Assembly (NCBI RefSeq): GCF_004327335.1 | Contig: NZ_QJUO01000022.1 | Coordinates: forward strand, 1-64,000 | Direction: 5' to 3' | DNA: 64,000 nt | Origin: Stutzerimonas kirkiae | Lineage (GTDB): Bacteria; Pseudomonadota; Gammaproteobacteria; Pseudomonadales; Pseudomonadaceae | Shown: positions 1-11,457 of the stretch, piece by piece | Layout: every line of letters begins with the position of its first letter | Position numbering within the stretch: the first letter of the stretch is position 1 | Made by a program: the position numbers and the translations under genes | Notes under the pieces: generated by a model | The model's input: the letters and a program-made list of their open reading frames with translations, nothing else | The model's database searches: none | What the model was told of the DNA's origin: nothing

Positions 1-13
1 GTATAAGAGACAG
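1..13 (+). other. Residual Nextera/Tn5 mosaic-end adapter at contig edge
   Basis: The window opens with GTATAAGAGACAG, which is identical to the last 13 bases of the Nextera transposase adapter (established knowledge of that adapter). The following base fits the third base of a codon in the pilQ frame. The artefact therefore covers about bases 1-13, and natural sequence begins near base 14. The contig starts here because of a library or assembly boundary, not a biological end. Confidence 0.9.
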
Positions 14-14
14 G

Positions 15-965
15 ATCAACTATGCCAGGGCCGCGGATATCGCCAGCCTGTTCCAGTCCGCGCCCGATGAGGAGGCGTCGCAGGGGGCGTCGCGGGGCGC
101 CATCGCGGTCGATGAGCGCAGCAACAGCATCATCGCCTACCTGAGTCGTGAGCGGCTGGAGGAACTGCGGGGCATCGTCGCGCAACTGGATATCCCGATA
201 CGCCAGGTGATGATCGAAGCGCGCATCGTCGAGGCGAGTGTCGACTATGACCGCAGCCTTGGCGTGCGCTGGGGCGGCAATATCCGCGCAGGCGACTCCT
301 GGGGCGTCTGGGGCGGGGGCGGGTTGCTTGCGACAAGTGACACGGCGCTCATCGCGCTGCCGGAGAACTCTCCATTCGTGGACATGGGCGCCGTGGGCGC
401 CTCGTCGGGGATCGGCCTGGGTTTCGTCGGCGACAATGCGCTGCTGGACCTGCAGCTCTCGGCGATGGAGAAGAGCGGCAATGGTGAAGTGGTATCGCAG
501 CCCAGGGTGGTGACCGCCGACAAGGAGACGGCGCGGGTCCTCAAGGGGGCCGAGGTGCCCTACCAGACGACCAACACCAATGGCGCGACCAACACATCGT
601 TCCGCGAGGCTTCGTTGTCCCTCGAGGTGACGCCGCAGATCACCCCGGACAACCGGATCATCATGGCCGTCAGGGTCACCAAGGACGAGCCGGACTTTTC
701 CCAGGCCGCCACCACTGGCGTGCCGGCCATCAGGAAGAACGAAGTGAATGCCAAGGTGCTGGTGGCCGACGAGGAAACCATCGTCATCGGCGGGGTCTTC
801 TCCAATACCCGGAGCAAATCGGTGGACAAGGTGCCGCTGCTGGGGGATATCCCCTTGCTGGGCCGGCTTTTCCGGCGCGAACTGGTGCAGGACAGGAAAT
901 CCGAGCTGCTGGTCTTCATCACTCCGCGTATCATGGGCGCTTCCGCCATTGCAGTGAATCGCTGA
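15..965 (+). CDS. pilQ: Type IV pilus secretin PilQ, C-terminal part
   Basis: This is the C-terminal ~316 residues of the outer-membrane secretin through which the type IV pilus is extruded; the 5' part lies outside the contig. The frame is open from base 15, with [13 protein letters not shown] early on (the end of an N-type secretin domain). The secretin pore domain follows, ending in the hallmark [14 protein letters not shown] motif about 40 residues before the stop. It is followed after 7 bases by aroK, the standard pseudomonad pil-aro arrangement (pilMNOPQ upstream is expected but not visible). The few residues read from bases 1-13 come from adapter and should be ignored. Confidence 0.95.
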   Translation: MNYARAADIASLFQSAPDEEASQGASRGAIAVDERSNSIIAYLSRERLEELRGIVAQLDIPIRQVMIEARIVEASVDYDRSLGVRWGGNIRAGDSWGVWGGGGLLATSDTALIALPENSPFVDMGAVGASSGIGLGFVGDNALLDLQLSAMEKSGNGEVVSQPRVVTADKETARVLKGAEVPYQTTNTNGATNTSFREASLSLEVTPQITPDNRIIMAVRVTKDEPDFSQAATTGVPAIRKNEVNAKVLVADEETIVIGGVFSNTRSKSVDKVPLLGDIPLLGRLFRRELVQDRKSELLVFITPRIMGASAIAVNR

Positions 966-972
966 CCAGTCG

Positions 973-1503
973 ATGCGCAACATTATCCTCGTAGGCCCGA
1001 TGGGGGCTGGCAAAAGCACCATCGGGCGGCTTCTCGCCAAAGAATTGCACCTGCCGTTCAAGGACTCCGACAAGGTGATCGAACAGCGCACCGGTGCGAG
1101 CATCCCGTTGATCTTCGACGTGGAGGGCGAGCAGGGTTTCCGTGAGCGCGAGCATGCGGTGATCGCCGACCTGTGCCAAGCGGGCGGGCTGGTACTGGCG
1201 ACCGGTGGCGGGGCGGTACTGCGCGAGGACAACCGTGCGGCGCTGAAGGCCGGTGGGCGCATCATCTACTTGCGTACCTCGGTCGAGCAGCAGCTCGCTC
1301 GCACGGCGCGCGACCGCAACAGGCCATTGCTGCAGACCGCCGACCCGCGGCAGAAACTGACCGAACTGATGGCGCTGCGCGACCCCCTGTACAGGAGCAT
1401 CGCGGACATCATCATCGAGACGGACGAGCGGCCGCCGCGCAACGTGGTGGTGCAGATACTGGAGCGGCTGCAGTCGCTGGGGGCCGTTCCCGTTTCGCCG
1501 TGA
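973..1503 (+). CDS. aroK: Shikimate kinase I
   Basis: Phosphorylates shikimate to shikimate-3-phosphate with ATP in the cytoplasmic chorismate pathway. The 176-residue length is normal for the family. The P-loop GPMGAGKST is at residues 8-16, the substrate-binding DSD segment is at about 32-34, and ATGGGAV near residue 77 is the glycine-rich shikimate-binding loop. The LID region has RDRNRPLL. The start ATG lies 7 bases after the pilQ stop, so it is probably cotranscribed with the pil operon. A 390-base spacer with hairpins separates it from aroB. Confidence 0.97.
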   Translation: MRNIILVGPMGAGKSTIGRLLAKELHLPFKDSDKVIEQRTGASIPLIFDVEGEQGFREREHAVIADLCQAGGLVLATGGGAVLREDNRAALKAGGRIIYLRTSVEQQLARTARDRNRPLLQTADPRQKLTELMALRDPLYRSIADIIIETDERPPRNVVVQILERLQSLGAVPVSP

Positions 1504-1893
1504 GCCAAGGCAATCGGCATGTGCTCCCGGCGCATGTCCGCGGTTGCTATCCAGGCGTCCGAGCAAACACCCATGGCCCCATCTCGGGGGCCTTCGGCGC
1601 CCCTGCCGACGAAGGTCGGGGCTGGCCGGGCTCGCGGCGAATGGCGTGGCGACTATGGAAAGAGCCGTCGGCGCGGCATTCGCACATATACGATGATCTT
1701 CGGTTGCCGTGTACGCTCTATCTCCCGGCACGTATTGGCAATCCGCCCGCAATGCAGTGCCCTCCTGCGCCAGGCATATTCCTGTGTGCAAGCGATGACG
1801 GATGTGTTCATGCGATTGCCAGGGTTGTGACGAAACGGGGTCAGTCCATGGGCGAAACTGCGTTATCCTAGACGCCTTTTTACGGGGGGCATC
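1504..1893. other. aroK-aroB spacer, no gene seen
   Basis: This 390-base stretch holds no convincing gene; open frames through it lack a recognisable protein or a ribosome site. It contains two small hairpins (see next entry). Close to aroB there is a -10-like TTATCCTA around 1864 and a GGGGGG Shine-Dalgarno-like run before the aroB ATG, so aroB may have its own promoter. Confidence 0.6.
1575..1619 (+). terminator. Paired hairpins after aroK, possible terminator
   Basis: GGCCCC (1575-1580) pairs with GGGGCC (1587-1592). A second stem, CCGAC (1606-1610) with GTCGG (1615-1619), follows closely. No long T-run follows, so intrinsic termination is only an inference. Confidence 0.3.
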
Positions 1894-3000
1894 ATGCAGA
1901 CTCTTAAGGTCGAACTCGGCGAGCGCAGTTATCCCATCCATATCGGCAGGCAACTGCTCGACGATACGGAACTGCTGGCACAACGGATACGTGGCAGGCA
2001 GGTCGCCATCGTCACCAATGAGACGGTCGCCCCCCTATACCTGCACCGGCTGTTGCAGAGTCTGCGCGACTTTTCCGTCACGCCCATCGTGCTGCCGGAC
2101 GGCGAGTCCTACAAGAACTGGGAAACCCTGCAACTGATCTTCGACGGCCTGCTGCAGGCGCGGCATGAGCGCAGTACCACGGTGGTCGCCCTGGGCGGCG
2201 GGGTGATCGGCGACATGGCCGGTTATGCCGCCGCCAGCTACCAGCGTGGCGTCGACTTCATCCAGATACCCACGACCCTGCTGTCGCAGGTGGATTCTTC
2301 CGTGGGCGGCAAGACCGGGATCAACCACCCCCTGGGCAAGAACATGATCGGTGCCTTCTACCAGCCGCGCGCGGTGATCATCGATACCGAAACCCTGGAG
2401 ACCCTGCCGGGCCGCGAGCTTTCCGCCGGGCTGGCGGAAGTCATCAAGTACGGCCTGATCTGCGACGAGCCTTTCCTCGGTTGGCTGGAGGAGCATGTCG
2501 AGCGCCTGCGCGCGCTCGACCCGGAGGTGCTGGCCGAGGCCATTCATCTCTCCTGCGCGGCCAAGGCCCGGGTGGTCGGTGCCGATGAACGCGAGTCGGG
2601 GGTGCGGGCCACGCTCAACCTCGGCCATACCTTCGGCCACGCCATCGAGACGCACCAGGGCTATGGCGTCTGGCTGCACGGGGAAGCCGTGTCGGCCGGA
2701 ACTGTCATGGCGCTGGAGATGTCTCGTCAATTGGGTTGGCTGACGGTCGGCCAGCGTGATCGCGCGGTACGACTGCTGGCGCGTGCCGGGTTGCCGGTCG
2801 CGCCGCCGGCGAATATGACCGCGGACGATTTCATGCAATATATGGCGGTCGACAAGAAAGTGCTCAACGGACAACTGCGGCTGGTGCTGCTCAAGCACCT
2901 GGGTGAAGCGGTAGTGACCGGGGATTTTCCTGCCGACGTGCTACAAGCAACGTTGGGCGTGGATTACGCCGCCCTGACGCAACAGTTGGAATCCAGGTAA
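1894..3000 (+). CDS. aroB: 3-dehydroquinate synthase
   Basis: Converts DAHP to 3-dehydroquinate, the second step of the shikimate pathway, using NAD and a divalent metal in the cytoplasm. The 368-residue length is typical. Visible family motifs are [10 protein letters not shown] near 70, the NAD-binding [15 protein letters not shown] near 105, [18 protein letters not shown] near 130 with active-site lysine, and the metal-binding histidine segment [12 protein letters not shown] near 245. Start ATG is preceded by a G-rich ribosome site. It is 7 bases from the next gene, so the pair is likely cotranscribed. Confidence 0.97.
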   Translation: MQTLKVELGERSYPIHIGRQLLDDTELLAQRIRGRQVAIVTNETVAPLYLHRLLQSLRDFSVTPIVLPDGESYKNWETLQLIFDGLLQARHERSTTVVALGGGVIGDMAGYAAASYQRGVDFIQIPTTLLSQVDSSVGGKTGINHPLGKNMIGAFYQPRAVIIDTETLETLPGRELSAGLAEVIKYGLICDEPFLGWLEEHVERLRALDPEVLAEAIHLSCAAKARVVGADERESGVRATLNLGHTFGHAIETHQGYGVWLHGEAVSAGTVMALEMSRQLGWLTVGQRDRAVRLLARAGLPVAPPANMTADDFMQYMAVDKKVLNGQLRLVLLKHLGEAVVTGDFPADVLQATLGVDYAALTQQLESR

Positions 3001-3007
3001 TACGTTC

Positions 3008-4525
3008 ATGTCCAGTTTGTCTGCCGACGATACCTTTCTGAACTACTACGGGTTCAGTCACGATCCTTTCGCCTCGCGTGTTCCGGGCTTCAAGTTCTTC
3101 CCGGCCCAACGCAAGCCGGTGCTTGGGCAATTGCACCACCTGGCGCGCTACAGCCAGTTGCTGCTGGTGGTGACGGGGCCCGAGGGGAGCGGCAAGACGC
3201 TGTTGCGCCAGGCCCTGGTGGCCAGTAGCAACAAACAGACGGTGCAGAGCGTGGTGATCACGCCGCAGGGCAGCGCCGATGCCAGCGTGGTCCTGCAGCA
3301 GGTGGCTCAGGCGCTCGGTGGCGTGCGTGCGGATTTCGATGGCGTGCTGGCGCAGATCATCCAGTTGGGGCTGACCGGCCAGGAGGTCTACCTGCTGGTC
3401 GATGATGCCGAGCGCCTGACCGGGGCGGCGGTGGAAACCCTGTTGCGCCTGGCGCAAGGCAGCCCCGAGGGGCGGCCACATGTGTTCCTGTTCGGCGAAC
3501 AGGCGCTGGTGCCCAGGCTGGAAGCCCTGGTCGATGATCAGGAACTCTTCCATATCATCGCCCTGCAGCCTTATGACGAGGATGAAACCCGCGAGTATCT
3601 CGCCTTGCGCCTCGAAGGGGCAGGGCGGGGCCTGGAATGCCTGAATGAGCAACAGATCGAGCGCATCCACGAGGTGTCGGAAGGTTGGCCGGGGGTGATC
3701 AACCAGGTCGCGCGGGACGAGTTGGTCGAGGCGATGCAGGCGTCGGGTTCCTCCAGGCGCAAGGGGGGCTGGCTGGCCGCCCTTCCGATCAAGCATATGG
3801 TGGCCGTTCTGGCGGTTCTTCTGTTGATCGGCTTGGGTTTTCTGTTTTCGCGCGAGGCTTATGAGGAAGCAAGTGCACCAAAAGTGACGAATGGTTTGCC
3901 CCTTGATGGTGCGTTTTCGGGGAGGGAGCAGGATTCGACAGCCATCGAATTCGAGGGGGCGGGAGAGCCGCAGCCGGTCATTCGCGAGCCGCTGGCGGCT
4001 TCGGGTGAGATCGATGAAGATTTTGCCGGTATCGAGCGCGATAATGCCCCGAGCATTCCTGCTCCTGCTCCTGCTCCTGCTCCTGTAGCGGTACCTGTGC
4101 CAGCACCGGCGACAGCACCTGCGCCTGTAGCGCCGCCGGTCGCAAAGGCACCTGCTCCGGTGGAAAAGCCCAGGGAAGCGCCTGTTCCGGTGCGACCGAT
4201 TGTCGCAGATAAGCCGAAGGCGGCCCCGCTGAACGTGCCTGATAGTAGTGCGAATTGGTATGCGGCGCAGAATGGATCGCATTACCTGGTCCAGGTCCTC
4301 GGCACCAGCAGTGAGGCCAACGCTCGGGAACTGGTGCGCAAGCACGGCGCCAACTACCACTATTTCGTCAAGCAGCACCAGGGTAAGCCGCTGTATGTGG
4401 TGACTTATGGCAGCTTCTCCAGCCGCGCGGCGGCCGTGGCGGCGATCAAGACGCTGCCGGCCAACCTGCAGGCTGGAAAACCCTGGGCACGAACTTTCGC
4501 CAGTGTCCAGCAGGAAATTCGGTAA
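3008..4525 (+). CDS. AAA-domain and SPOR-domain membrane protein (DamX-like)
   Basis: This is a 505-residue inner-membrane protein found in pseudomonads between aroB and gltB, equivalent in position and architecture to enterobacterial DamX. Residues 1-245 form an AAA-type ATPase with Walker A GPEGSGKT (57-64) and Walker B LLVDDA (129-134). A single membrane segment spans about 263-281. It is followed by a proline/alanine-rich linker (about 340-410, including a PAPAPAPA run encoded by a GCTCCT repeat). A C-terminal SPOR domain from about 425 is expected to bind denuded septal peptidoglycan in the periplasm. A role in cell division is inferred from family knowledge. Confidence 0.85.
   Translation: MSSLSADDTFLNYYGFSHDPFASRVPGFKFFPAQRKPVLGQLHHLARYSQLLLVVTGPEGSGKTLLRQALVASSNKQTVQSVVITPQGSADASVVLQQVAQALGGVRADFDGVLAQIIQLGLTGQEVYLLVDDAERLTGAAVETLLRLAQGSPEGRPHVFLFGEQALVPRLEALVDDQELFHIIALQPYDEDETREYLALRLEGAGRGLECLNEQQIERIHEVSEGWPGVINQVARDELVEAMQASGSSRRKGGWLAALPIKHMVAVLAVLLLIGLGFLFSREAYEEASAPKVTNGLPLDGAFSGREQDSTAIEFEGAGEPQPVIREPLAASGEIDEDFAGIERDNAPSIPAPAPAPAPVAVPVPAPATAPAPVAPPVAKAPAPVEKPREAPVPVRPIVADKPKAAPLNVPDSSANWYAAQNGSHYLVQVLGTSSEANARELVRKHGANYHYFVKQHQGKPLYVVTYGSFSSRAAAVAAIKTLPANLQAGKPWARTFASVQQEIR
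4061..4084 (+). repeat. GCTCCT hexamer tandem repeat in the SPOR-protein linker
   Basis: Four exact GCTCCT units encode Pro-Ala dipeptides in the periplasmic linker. Gain or loss of units keeps the frame and would only change linker length. Confidence 0.75.
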
Positions 4526-4538
4526 AAAACCAGAAAAT

Positions 4539-4573
4539 GCCCCAAAAAAGTGCGCAATGCACTTGTTTGGGGC
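4539..4573 (+). other. Strong stem-loop flanked by A-tracts upstream of gltB
   Basis: Arms of 15 bases, GCCCCAAAAAAGTGC (4539-4553) and GCACTTGTTTGGGGC (4559-4573), pair with one mismatch around a 5-base loop. It lies 13 bases after the preceding stop. Rightward, the stem is followed by TTGC and a long A-run, not a T-run, so it does not look like a standard terminator in that direction. It may protect the upstream mRNA 3' end or form part of the gltB leader. Confidence 0.6.
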
Positions 4574-4705
4574 TTGCAAAAAAAAATTGTGTCGCTCCAC
4601 CCTGCTTTGTAAACTGCTCCCCCTTTTGCCCTCATGACCACGGGGCTTCGCTCTGTTCGGCTGGTAAGAGGTTGATTTACAACGTATTTAGCGGGTGGAT
4701 TAGCT

Positions 4706-7700
4706 ATGAATGCAGGTCTTTTTCGTCCTGAAGAGTTCAAGGATAACTGCGGCTTCGGCCTGATTGCCCATATGCAGGGCGAGGCCAGCCATCACCTGCT
4801 ACAGACAGCTATTCAGTCGCTGACCTGCATGACCCACCGCGGCGGTATCAATGCCGATGGCAAGACCGGCGACGGCTGTGGCCTGCTGATCCAGAAACCC
4901 GACCTGTTCCTGCGCGCCATCGCCCGCGAAACTTTCGCCGCCGAGCTGCCCGAGCGCTATGCCGTGGGCATGGTGTTCCTCAACCAGGACCCGGTGCGTG
5001 CCGAAGCCGCGCGCGAGAACATGAACCGCGAAATCCTCGCCGCCGGCCTGCAACTGGTCGGCTGGCGCAAGGTGCCTATCGATCCATCCGTGCTGGGCCG
5101 CCTGGCGCTGGAGCGCCTGCCGCAGATCGAGCAGGTGTTCATCGCTGGCGAAGGGCTGTCCGAGCAGGAGTTCGAGGTCAAGCTGTTCTGTTCCCGCCGG
5201 CGCTCGTCGGTGGCCAATGCCGAGGACAGCGAGCACTACATCTGCAGCTTTTCCCAGAGCACCATCATCTATAAGGGCCTGATGATGCCGGCCGACCTGG
5301 CCGCCTTCTATCCGGACCTGGGTGACGAGCGCCTGCAGACCGCGATCTGCGTATTCCACCAGCGCTTCTCCACCAATACGCTGCCGAAATGGCCGCTGGC
5401 GCAGCCGTTCCGTTTCCTGGCGCACAACGGCGAGATCAACACCATCACCGGCAACCGCAACTGGGCCCAGGCGCGCCGGCTGAAGTTCGCCAATGGGCGG
5501 ATTCCCGACCTGCAGGAGCTTGGCCCGCTGGTCAACCGCGTTGGCTCCGACTCGTCGAGCATGGACAATATGCTGGAGCTGCTGGTCACCGGTGGTATCG
5601 ACCTGTTCCGTGGCGTGCGCATGATCATTCCGCCAGCCTGGCAGAACGTCGAGACCATGGATCCGGACCTGCGCGCCTTCTATGAATACAATTCCATGCA
5701 TATGGAAGCCTGGGACGGCCCGGCCGGCGTGGTGATGACCGATGGCCGCCATGCCGTCTGTCTGCTCGACCGAAATGGCCTGCGCCCGGCGCGTTGGGTC
5801 ACCACCCGCAATGGCTATATCACCCTGGCTTCCGAAGTCGGCGTGTGGGACTACGCGGCAGAAGACGTGCTGGCCAAGGGCCGGGTCGGGCCGGGGCAGA
5901 TCCTCGCGGTGGATACCCGCACCGGCCAGGTGATGCACACCGACGATATCGATGCACGGCTGAAATCCCAGCACCCCTACAAGAAGTGGCTGCGCCAGCA
6001 TGCCCTGCGCATCCAGTCGAGCCTGAGCGACAACGACCATGGTTCGGCGTTCTACGACCCGGACCAGCTCAAGCAGTACATGAAGATGTTCCAGGTCACC
6101 TTCGAGGAGCGCGACCAGGTGCTGCGCGTACTGGCCGAGCAGGGCCAGGAAGCGGTCGGCTCGATGGGCGACGATACGCCGATGGCGGTGCTGTCGCGGC
6201 GCGTGCGCTCGCCCTACGATTATTTCCGCCAGCAGTTCGCGCAGGTCACCAACCCACCGATCGACCCGCTGCGCGAAGCCATCGTGATGTCGCTGGAAAC
6301 CTGCCTGGGTGCGGAGAAGAACATCTTCGAGGAAACCCCCGAGCACGCCCTGCGCGCGATCCTCAGTACGCCGGTGATCTCGCCGGCCAAGTGGCGCGCC
6401 ATCATGGAGCTGGAAAGCGCCGACTTCGACCGCTATTTCATCGACCTCAACTACGACGAGTCGGTAGGCCTGGAAGCGGCGGTGCGCAATATCGCCGACC
6501 AGGCCGAGGAAGCGGTGCGTGCCGGCAAGGTGCTGCTGGTACTGAGCGACCGTAATATCGCGCCCGGCAAATTGCCGGCGCATGCCGCGCTGGCCGTGGG
6601 GGCGGTGCATCACCGCCTGACCGAAAAGGGCCTGCGCTGCGACTGCAACATCCTGGTGGAAACCGCCACCGCGCGTGACCCGCACCACTTCGCGGTGCTG
6701 GTCGGTTTCGGCGCCAGCGCGGTCTACCCGTACCTGGCCTATGAAGTGCTGGGCGACCTGATCCGCACCGGCGAGGTGCTGGGCGACCTCTACGAGGTGT
6801 TCAAGCATTACCGCAAGGGTATTTCCAAGGGGCTGTTGAAGATCATCTCGAAGATGGGTATCTCCACCATCACCTCGTACCGTGGCGCCCAGTTGTTCGA
6901 GGCCATCGGTCTGTCCGACGAGGTGGTCGAACTGAGCTTCCGCGGCGTCGCCAGCCGGATCAAGGGCGCGCGCTTCGTCGATCTGGAGGCCGAGCAGAAG
7001 CTGCTGGCGGGCGAAGCATGGAGCGCGCGCAAGGCGATCCAGCAGGGCGGCCTGCTGAAGTTCGTGCATGGTGGCGAGTACCACGCCTACAACCCGGACG
7101 TGGTCGGCGCCCTGCAGGCGGCGGTGCAGTCCGGCGACTACTCGCTGTTCAAGCGCTACACCGAACTGGTCGACCAGCGCCCGGTGTCGATGGTGCGTGA
7201 CCTGCTCAAGGTCCGCGAATCCGAGCAGCCGCTGGCGCTGGACGAAGTGGAGCCGCTGCAGGCGATCCTGCAGCGTTTCGATTCGGCCGGTATCTCCCTC
7301 GGTGCGCTGTCGCCCGAGGCGCATGAGGCGATCGCCGAGGCGATGAACCGCCTCGGCGCGCGCTCCAACTCCGGCGAGGGTGGCGAAGACCCGGCGCGCT
7401 ACGGCACGCTGCGTAGCTCCAAGATCAAGCAGGTGGCCACCGGCCGCTTCGGCGTCACGCCGGAATACCTGGTCAATGCCGAAGTACTGCAGATCAAGGT
7501 GGCACAGGGCGCCAAGCCCGGCGAGGGTGGCCAGTTGCCCGGTGGCAAGGTCAATGGCCTGATCGCCCGGCTGCGCTATGCGGTGCCTGGCGTCACGCTG
7601 ATTTCGCCGCCGCCGCACCATGACATCTATTCCATCGAAGACCTGGCACAGCTGATCTTCGACCTCAAGCAGGTCAATCCGCGGGCGCTGGTATCGGTCA

Positions 7701-9154
7701 AGCTGGTGGCCGAGCCGGGTGTCGGCACCATCGCCGCCGGCGTGGCCAAGGCCTATGCCGACCTGATCACCGTGTCCGGCTATGACGGCGGCACTGGCGC
7801 CTCGCCGCTCACCTCGATCCGCTACGCCGGTTCGCCCTGGGAGCTGGGCCTGGCCGAGACGCACCAGACCCTGCGCGGCAACGACCTGCGCGGCAAGGTA
7901 CGGGTGCAGACCGACGGCGGCCTGAAGACCGGCCTGGATGTGGTCAAGGCCGCCATCCTCGGCGCTGAGAGCTTCGGCTTCGGCACCGCGCCGATGATCG
8001 CCCTGGGCTGCAAATACCTGCGCATCTGCCACCTGAACAACTGTGCCACTGGTGTCGCCACGCAGAATGATCAGTTGCGCAAGGATCACTACATAGGTAC
8101 GGTCGACATGGTGGTGAATTTCTTCACCTTCATCGCCACCGAGACCCGTGAGTGGCTGGCGCGCCTGGGCGTGCGCAGCCTGGGCGAGCTGATCGGCCGC
8201 ACCGACCTGCTGCAGATCCTGCCGGGCGAGACCGACAAGCAGGCGCACCTGGACCTGACGCCGCTGCTGGGCAGCGACCATATCCCGGCGGACAAGCCGC
8301 AGTTCTGCGAAGTCGATCGCAACCCGCCGTTCGACAAGGCGCTGCTGTCCGAGCGCATGATCGAACTGGCCCGTGGCGCCATCGAGGCCCGCAGCGGTGG
8401 AACCTTCGAGCTGGATATCTGCAACTGCGACCGTTCGGTGGGTGCGCGGGTGTCCGGCGAGATCGCCCGACTGCACGGCAACCAGGGCATGAGCGATGCG
8501 CCCATCACCTTCCGTTTCAAGGGCACGGCCGGGCAGAGCTTCGGCGTATGGAACGCCGGTGGCTTGAATCTCTACCTGGAAGGCGATGCCAACGACTATG
8601 TCGGCAAGGGCATGACCGGCGGCAAGCTGGTGATCACCCAGCCCAAGGGCAGCGTTTACGCCAGCCGGGACTCGGCGATCATCGGCAACACCTGCCTGTA
8701 TGGCGCCACCGGCGGCAAGCTGTTCGCCGCCGGTACCGCGGGTGAGCGTTTCGCGGTGCGTAACTCCGGCGCGCATACTGTGGTGGAAGGCGTCGGGGAT
8801 CACTGCTGCGAGTACATGACTGGCGGCTTCGTCTGCGTACTGGGCAAGACCGGCTACAACTTCGGCTCGGGCATGACCGGTGGCTTCGCCTATGTACTGG
8901 ATCAGGACAATAGCTTCATCGACCGGGTGAACAACGAACTGGTGAATATCCAGCGTATCACCGGCGAGGCGATGGAAGCCTACCGCAGCCATCTGGAGGC
9001 GGTATTGCGCGAATACGTCGAAGAAACGCAAAGCGCGTGGGGTTCCGAGTTGCTGGAGAACCTGGACGACTATTACCGCCGTTTCTGGCTGGTCAAGCCC
9101 AAGGCGGCCAACCTGGCCAGCCTGTTGTCGAACACGCGGGCCAACCCGCAATAA
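4706..9154 (+). CDS. gltB: Glutamate synthase (NADPH) large subunit
   Basis: Catalyses transfer of the glutamine amide to 2-oxoglutarate, giving two glutamates, together with GltD; this is the GS-GOGAT nitrogen assimilation route. The 1482 residues have the full family order: N-terminal class II glutamine amidotransferase whose nucleophile Cys15 (in DNCGFGL) is exposed after propeptide removal, a central domain, and an FMN/3Fe-4S synthase domain with [11 protein letters not shown] near 890. C...C cluster residues are in [15 protein letters not shown] near 1105-1120, and the C-terminal beta-helix has repeated G-x-x-G-x-x-G turns. It has its own leader with a stem-loop. gltD follows after a repeat hairpin. 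Confidence 0.98.
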   Translation: MNAGLFRPEEFKDNCGFGLIAHMQGEASHHLLQTAIQSLTCMTHRGGINADGKTGDGCGLLIQKPDLFLRAIARETFAAELPERYAVGMVFLNQDPVRAEAARENMNREILAAGLQLVGWRKVPIDPSVLGRLALERLPQIEQVFIAGEGLSEQEFEVKLFCSRRRSSVANAEDSEHYICSFSQSTIIYKGLMMPADLAAFYPDLGDERLQTAICVFHQRFSTNTLPKWPLAQPFRFLAHNGEINTITGNRNWAQARRLKFANGRIPDLQELGPLVNRVGSDSSSMDNMLELLVTGGIDLFRGVRMIIPPAWQNVETMDPDLRAFYEYNSMHMEAWDGPAGVVMTDGRHAVCLLDRNGLRPARWVTTRNGYITLASEVGVWDYAAEDVLAKGRVGPGQILAVDTRTGQVMHTDDIDARLKSQHPYKKWLRQHALRIQSSLSDNDHGSAFYDPDQLKQYMKMFQVTFEERDQVLRVLAEQGQEAVGSMGDDTPMAVLSRRVRSPYDYFRQQFAQVTNPPIDPLREAIVMSLETCLGAEKNIFEETPEHALRAILSTPVISPAKWRAIMELESADFDRYFIDLNYDESVGLEAAVRNIADQAEEAVRAGKVLLVLSDRNIAPGKLPAHAALAVGAVHHRLTEKGLRCDCNILVETATARDPHHFAVLVGFGASAVYPYLAYEVLGDLIRTGEVLGDLYEVFKHYRKGISKGLLKIISKMGISTITSYRGAQLFEAIGLSDEVVELSFRGVASRIKGARFVDLEAEQKLLAGEAWSARKAIQQGGLLKFVHGGEYHAYNPDVVGALQAAVQSGDYSLFKRYTELVDQRPVSMVRDLLKVRESEQPLALDEVEPLQAILQRFDSAGISLGALSPEAHEAIAEAMNRLGARSNSGEGGEDPARYGTLRSSKIKQVATGRFGVTPEYLVNAEVLQIKVAQGAKPGEGGQLPGGKVNGLIARLRYAVPGVTLISPPPHHDIYSIEDLAQLIFDLKQVNPRALVSVKLVAEPGVGTIAAGVAKAYADLITVSGYDGGTGASPLTSIRYAGSPWELGLAETHQTLRGNDLRGKVRVQTDGGLKTGLDVVKAAILGAESFGFGTAPMIALGCKYLRICHLNNCATGVATQNDQLRKDHYIGTVDMVVNFFTFIATETREWLARLGVRSLGELIGRTDLLQILPGETDKQAHLDLTPLLGSDHIPADKPQFCEVDRNPPFDKALLSERMIELARGAIEARSGGTFELDICNCDRSVGARVSGEIARLHGNQGMSDAPITFRFKGTAGQSFGVWNAGGLNLYLEGDANDYVGKGMTGGKLVITQPKGSVYASRDSAIIGNTCLYGATGGKLFAAGTAGERFAVRNSGAHTVVEGVGDHCCEYMTGGFVCVLGKTGYNFGSGMTGGFAYVLDQDNSFIDRVNNELVNIQRITGEAMEAYRSHLEAVLREYVEETQSAWGSELLENLDDYYRRFWLVKPKAANLASLLSNTRANPQ

Positions 9155-10687
<1,533 letters not shown>

Positions 10688-10692
10688 AAAGC

Positions 10693-10812
10693 GGGCTGGA
10701 GGCTTGAGGCTATGGGCTGGACGAAGGAGCAGGATGGGGTGACATAGGGTTAAGCGACCGCAAACTTGTCCAGCCTCCAGCCTCCAGCCTCCAGCCTCCA
10801 GCCTCCAGCCGC
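10693..10812. repeat. GAGGCTG/CAGCCTC heptad-repeat hairpin at convergent gene ends
   Basis: Left arm around 10693-10711 carries GGCTGGAGGCTTGAGGC. Right arm 10771-10812 is CAGCCTC repeated five times plus a variant. The arms are complementary over about 17 bases and lie between the stops of convergent gltD and the next leftward gene, so a bidirectional terminator or mRNA-end role is likely. Confidence 0.75.
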
Positions 10813-10813
10813 G

Positions 10814-11455
10814 TCATCGTCCAAGCTTCCTCAATTCATCCGACTCCACGATACGCACCCCCTGGTCCTCTTCCAGGGCCAGGCGCCAGAGTGCGCGGGC
10901 CAGTACGCAGACATCGATGCCGTGGTATTTGCCGGGTAGCAATTGCGACAGTGGCGCCGCCAGGCGTTCTCCCAGTCGTGGTTCGAGGCGTGCGCCGAGC
11001 AGTTGCGAAGGCCGGGCGATAGTCAGTTGTGGCCAGCCCTGCGCCTGTAGTTGCGCTTCGGTTTCGCCCTTGATGCGGGTGTAGAACAGCGGGCTTTCCG
11101 GGTTGGCGCCCAGCGAGCTGATGACCAGCAGGTGGCGTGCGCCAAGTTCCAGCGCCCGTTGTGCAAAGGCCAGCACCAGGTCGTGGTCGACGGCGCGGAA
11201 GGCTTCCTGGCTACCCGCCTGTTTCAGGGTGGTGCCGAGGCAGCAGAAGGCGCTATCGAACTTGCCGGACAAAGCCGGCAGCAACTGCGCCAGTTCGCCG
11301 ACCGGGTTCTCCAGCCGTGCATGGCTGGCCAGGGGACGGCGGGTCGGGGCCAGCACGTGTTCCACGGTCGGCTCGTTGAGCAGGCGGTCGAGCAGGTGTT
11401 CGCCGGTCAGGCCGGTGGCGCCGGCCAGGAGGATGCGGCGTGGCGTGTTGGGCAT
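10814..11455 (-). CDS. NAD(P)-binding Rossmann protein (atypical short-chain dehydrogenase)
   Basis: A 213-residue cytoplasmic protein with an N-terminal dinucleotide-binding motif GATGLTG (residues 12-18), FCCLGTT near 80 and a later SSLGAN segment typical of the HTATIP2/NmrA-like atypical SDR group. The substrate is unknown. ATG at 11455 was chosen because CAGGAG lies 8 bases upstream. That ribosome site is inside the end of the MORN/C13 gene, whose stop is only 2 bases upstream, so the two are translationally coupled. An in-frame start at 11494 is possible but has no clear ribosome site. Confidence 0.8.
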   Translation of the reverse strand: MPNTPRRILLAGATGLTGEHLLDRLLNEPTVEHVLAPTRRPLASHARLENPVGELAQLLPALSGKFDSAFCCLGTTLKQAGSQEAFRAVDHDLVLAFAQRALELGARHLLVISSLGANPESPLFYTRIKGETEAQLQAQGWPQLTIARPSQLLGARLEPRLGERLAAPLSQLLPGKYHGIDVCVLARALWRLALEEDQGVRIVESDELRKLGR

Positions 11456-11457
11456 GG

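Noticed and set aside
1504..1893. A small gene in the aroK-aroB spacer (open frames at 1519-1830 and 1173-1871)
   Set aside because: No ribosome site, low-complexity Arg/Pro-rich translations and overlap with aroK argue for non-coding sequence.
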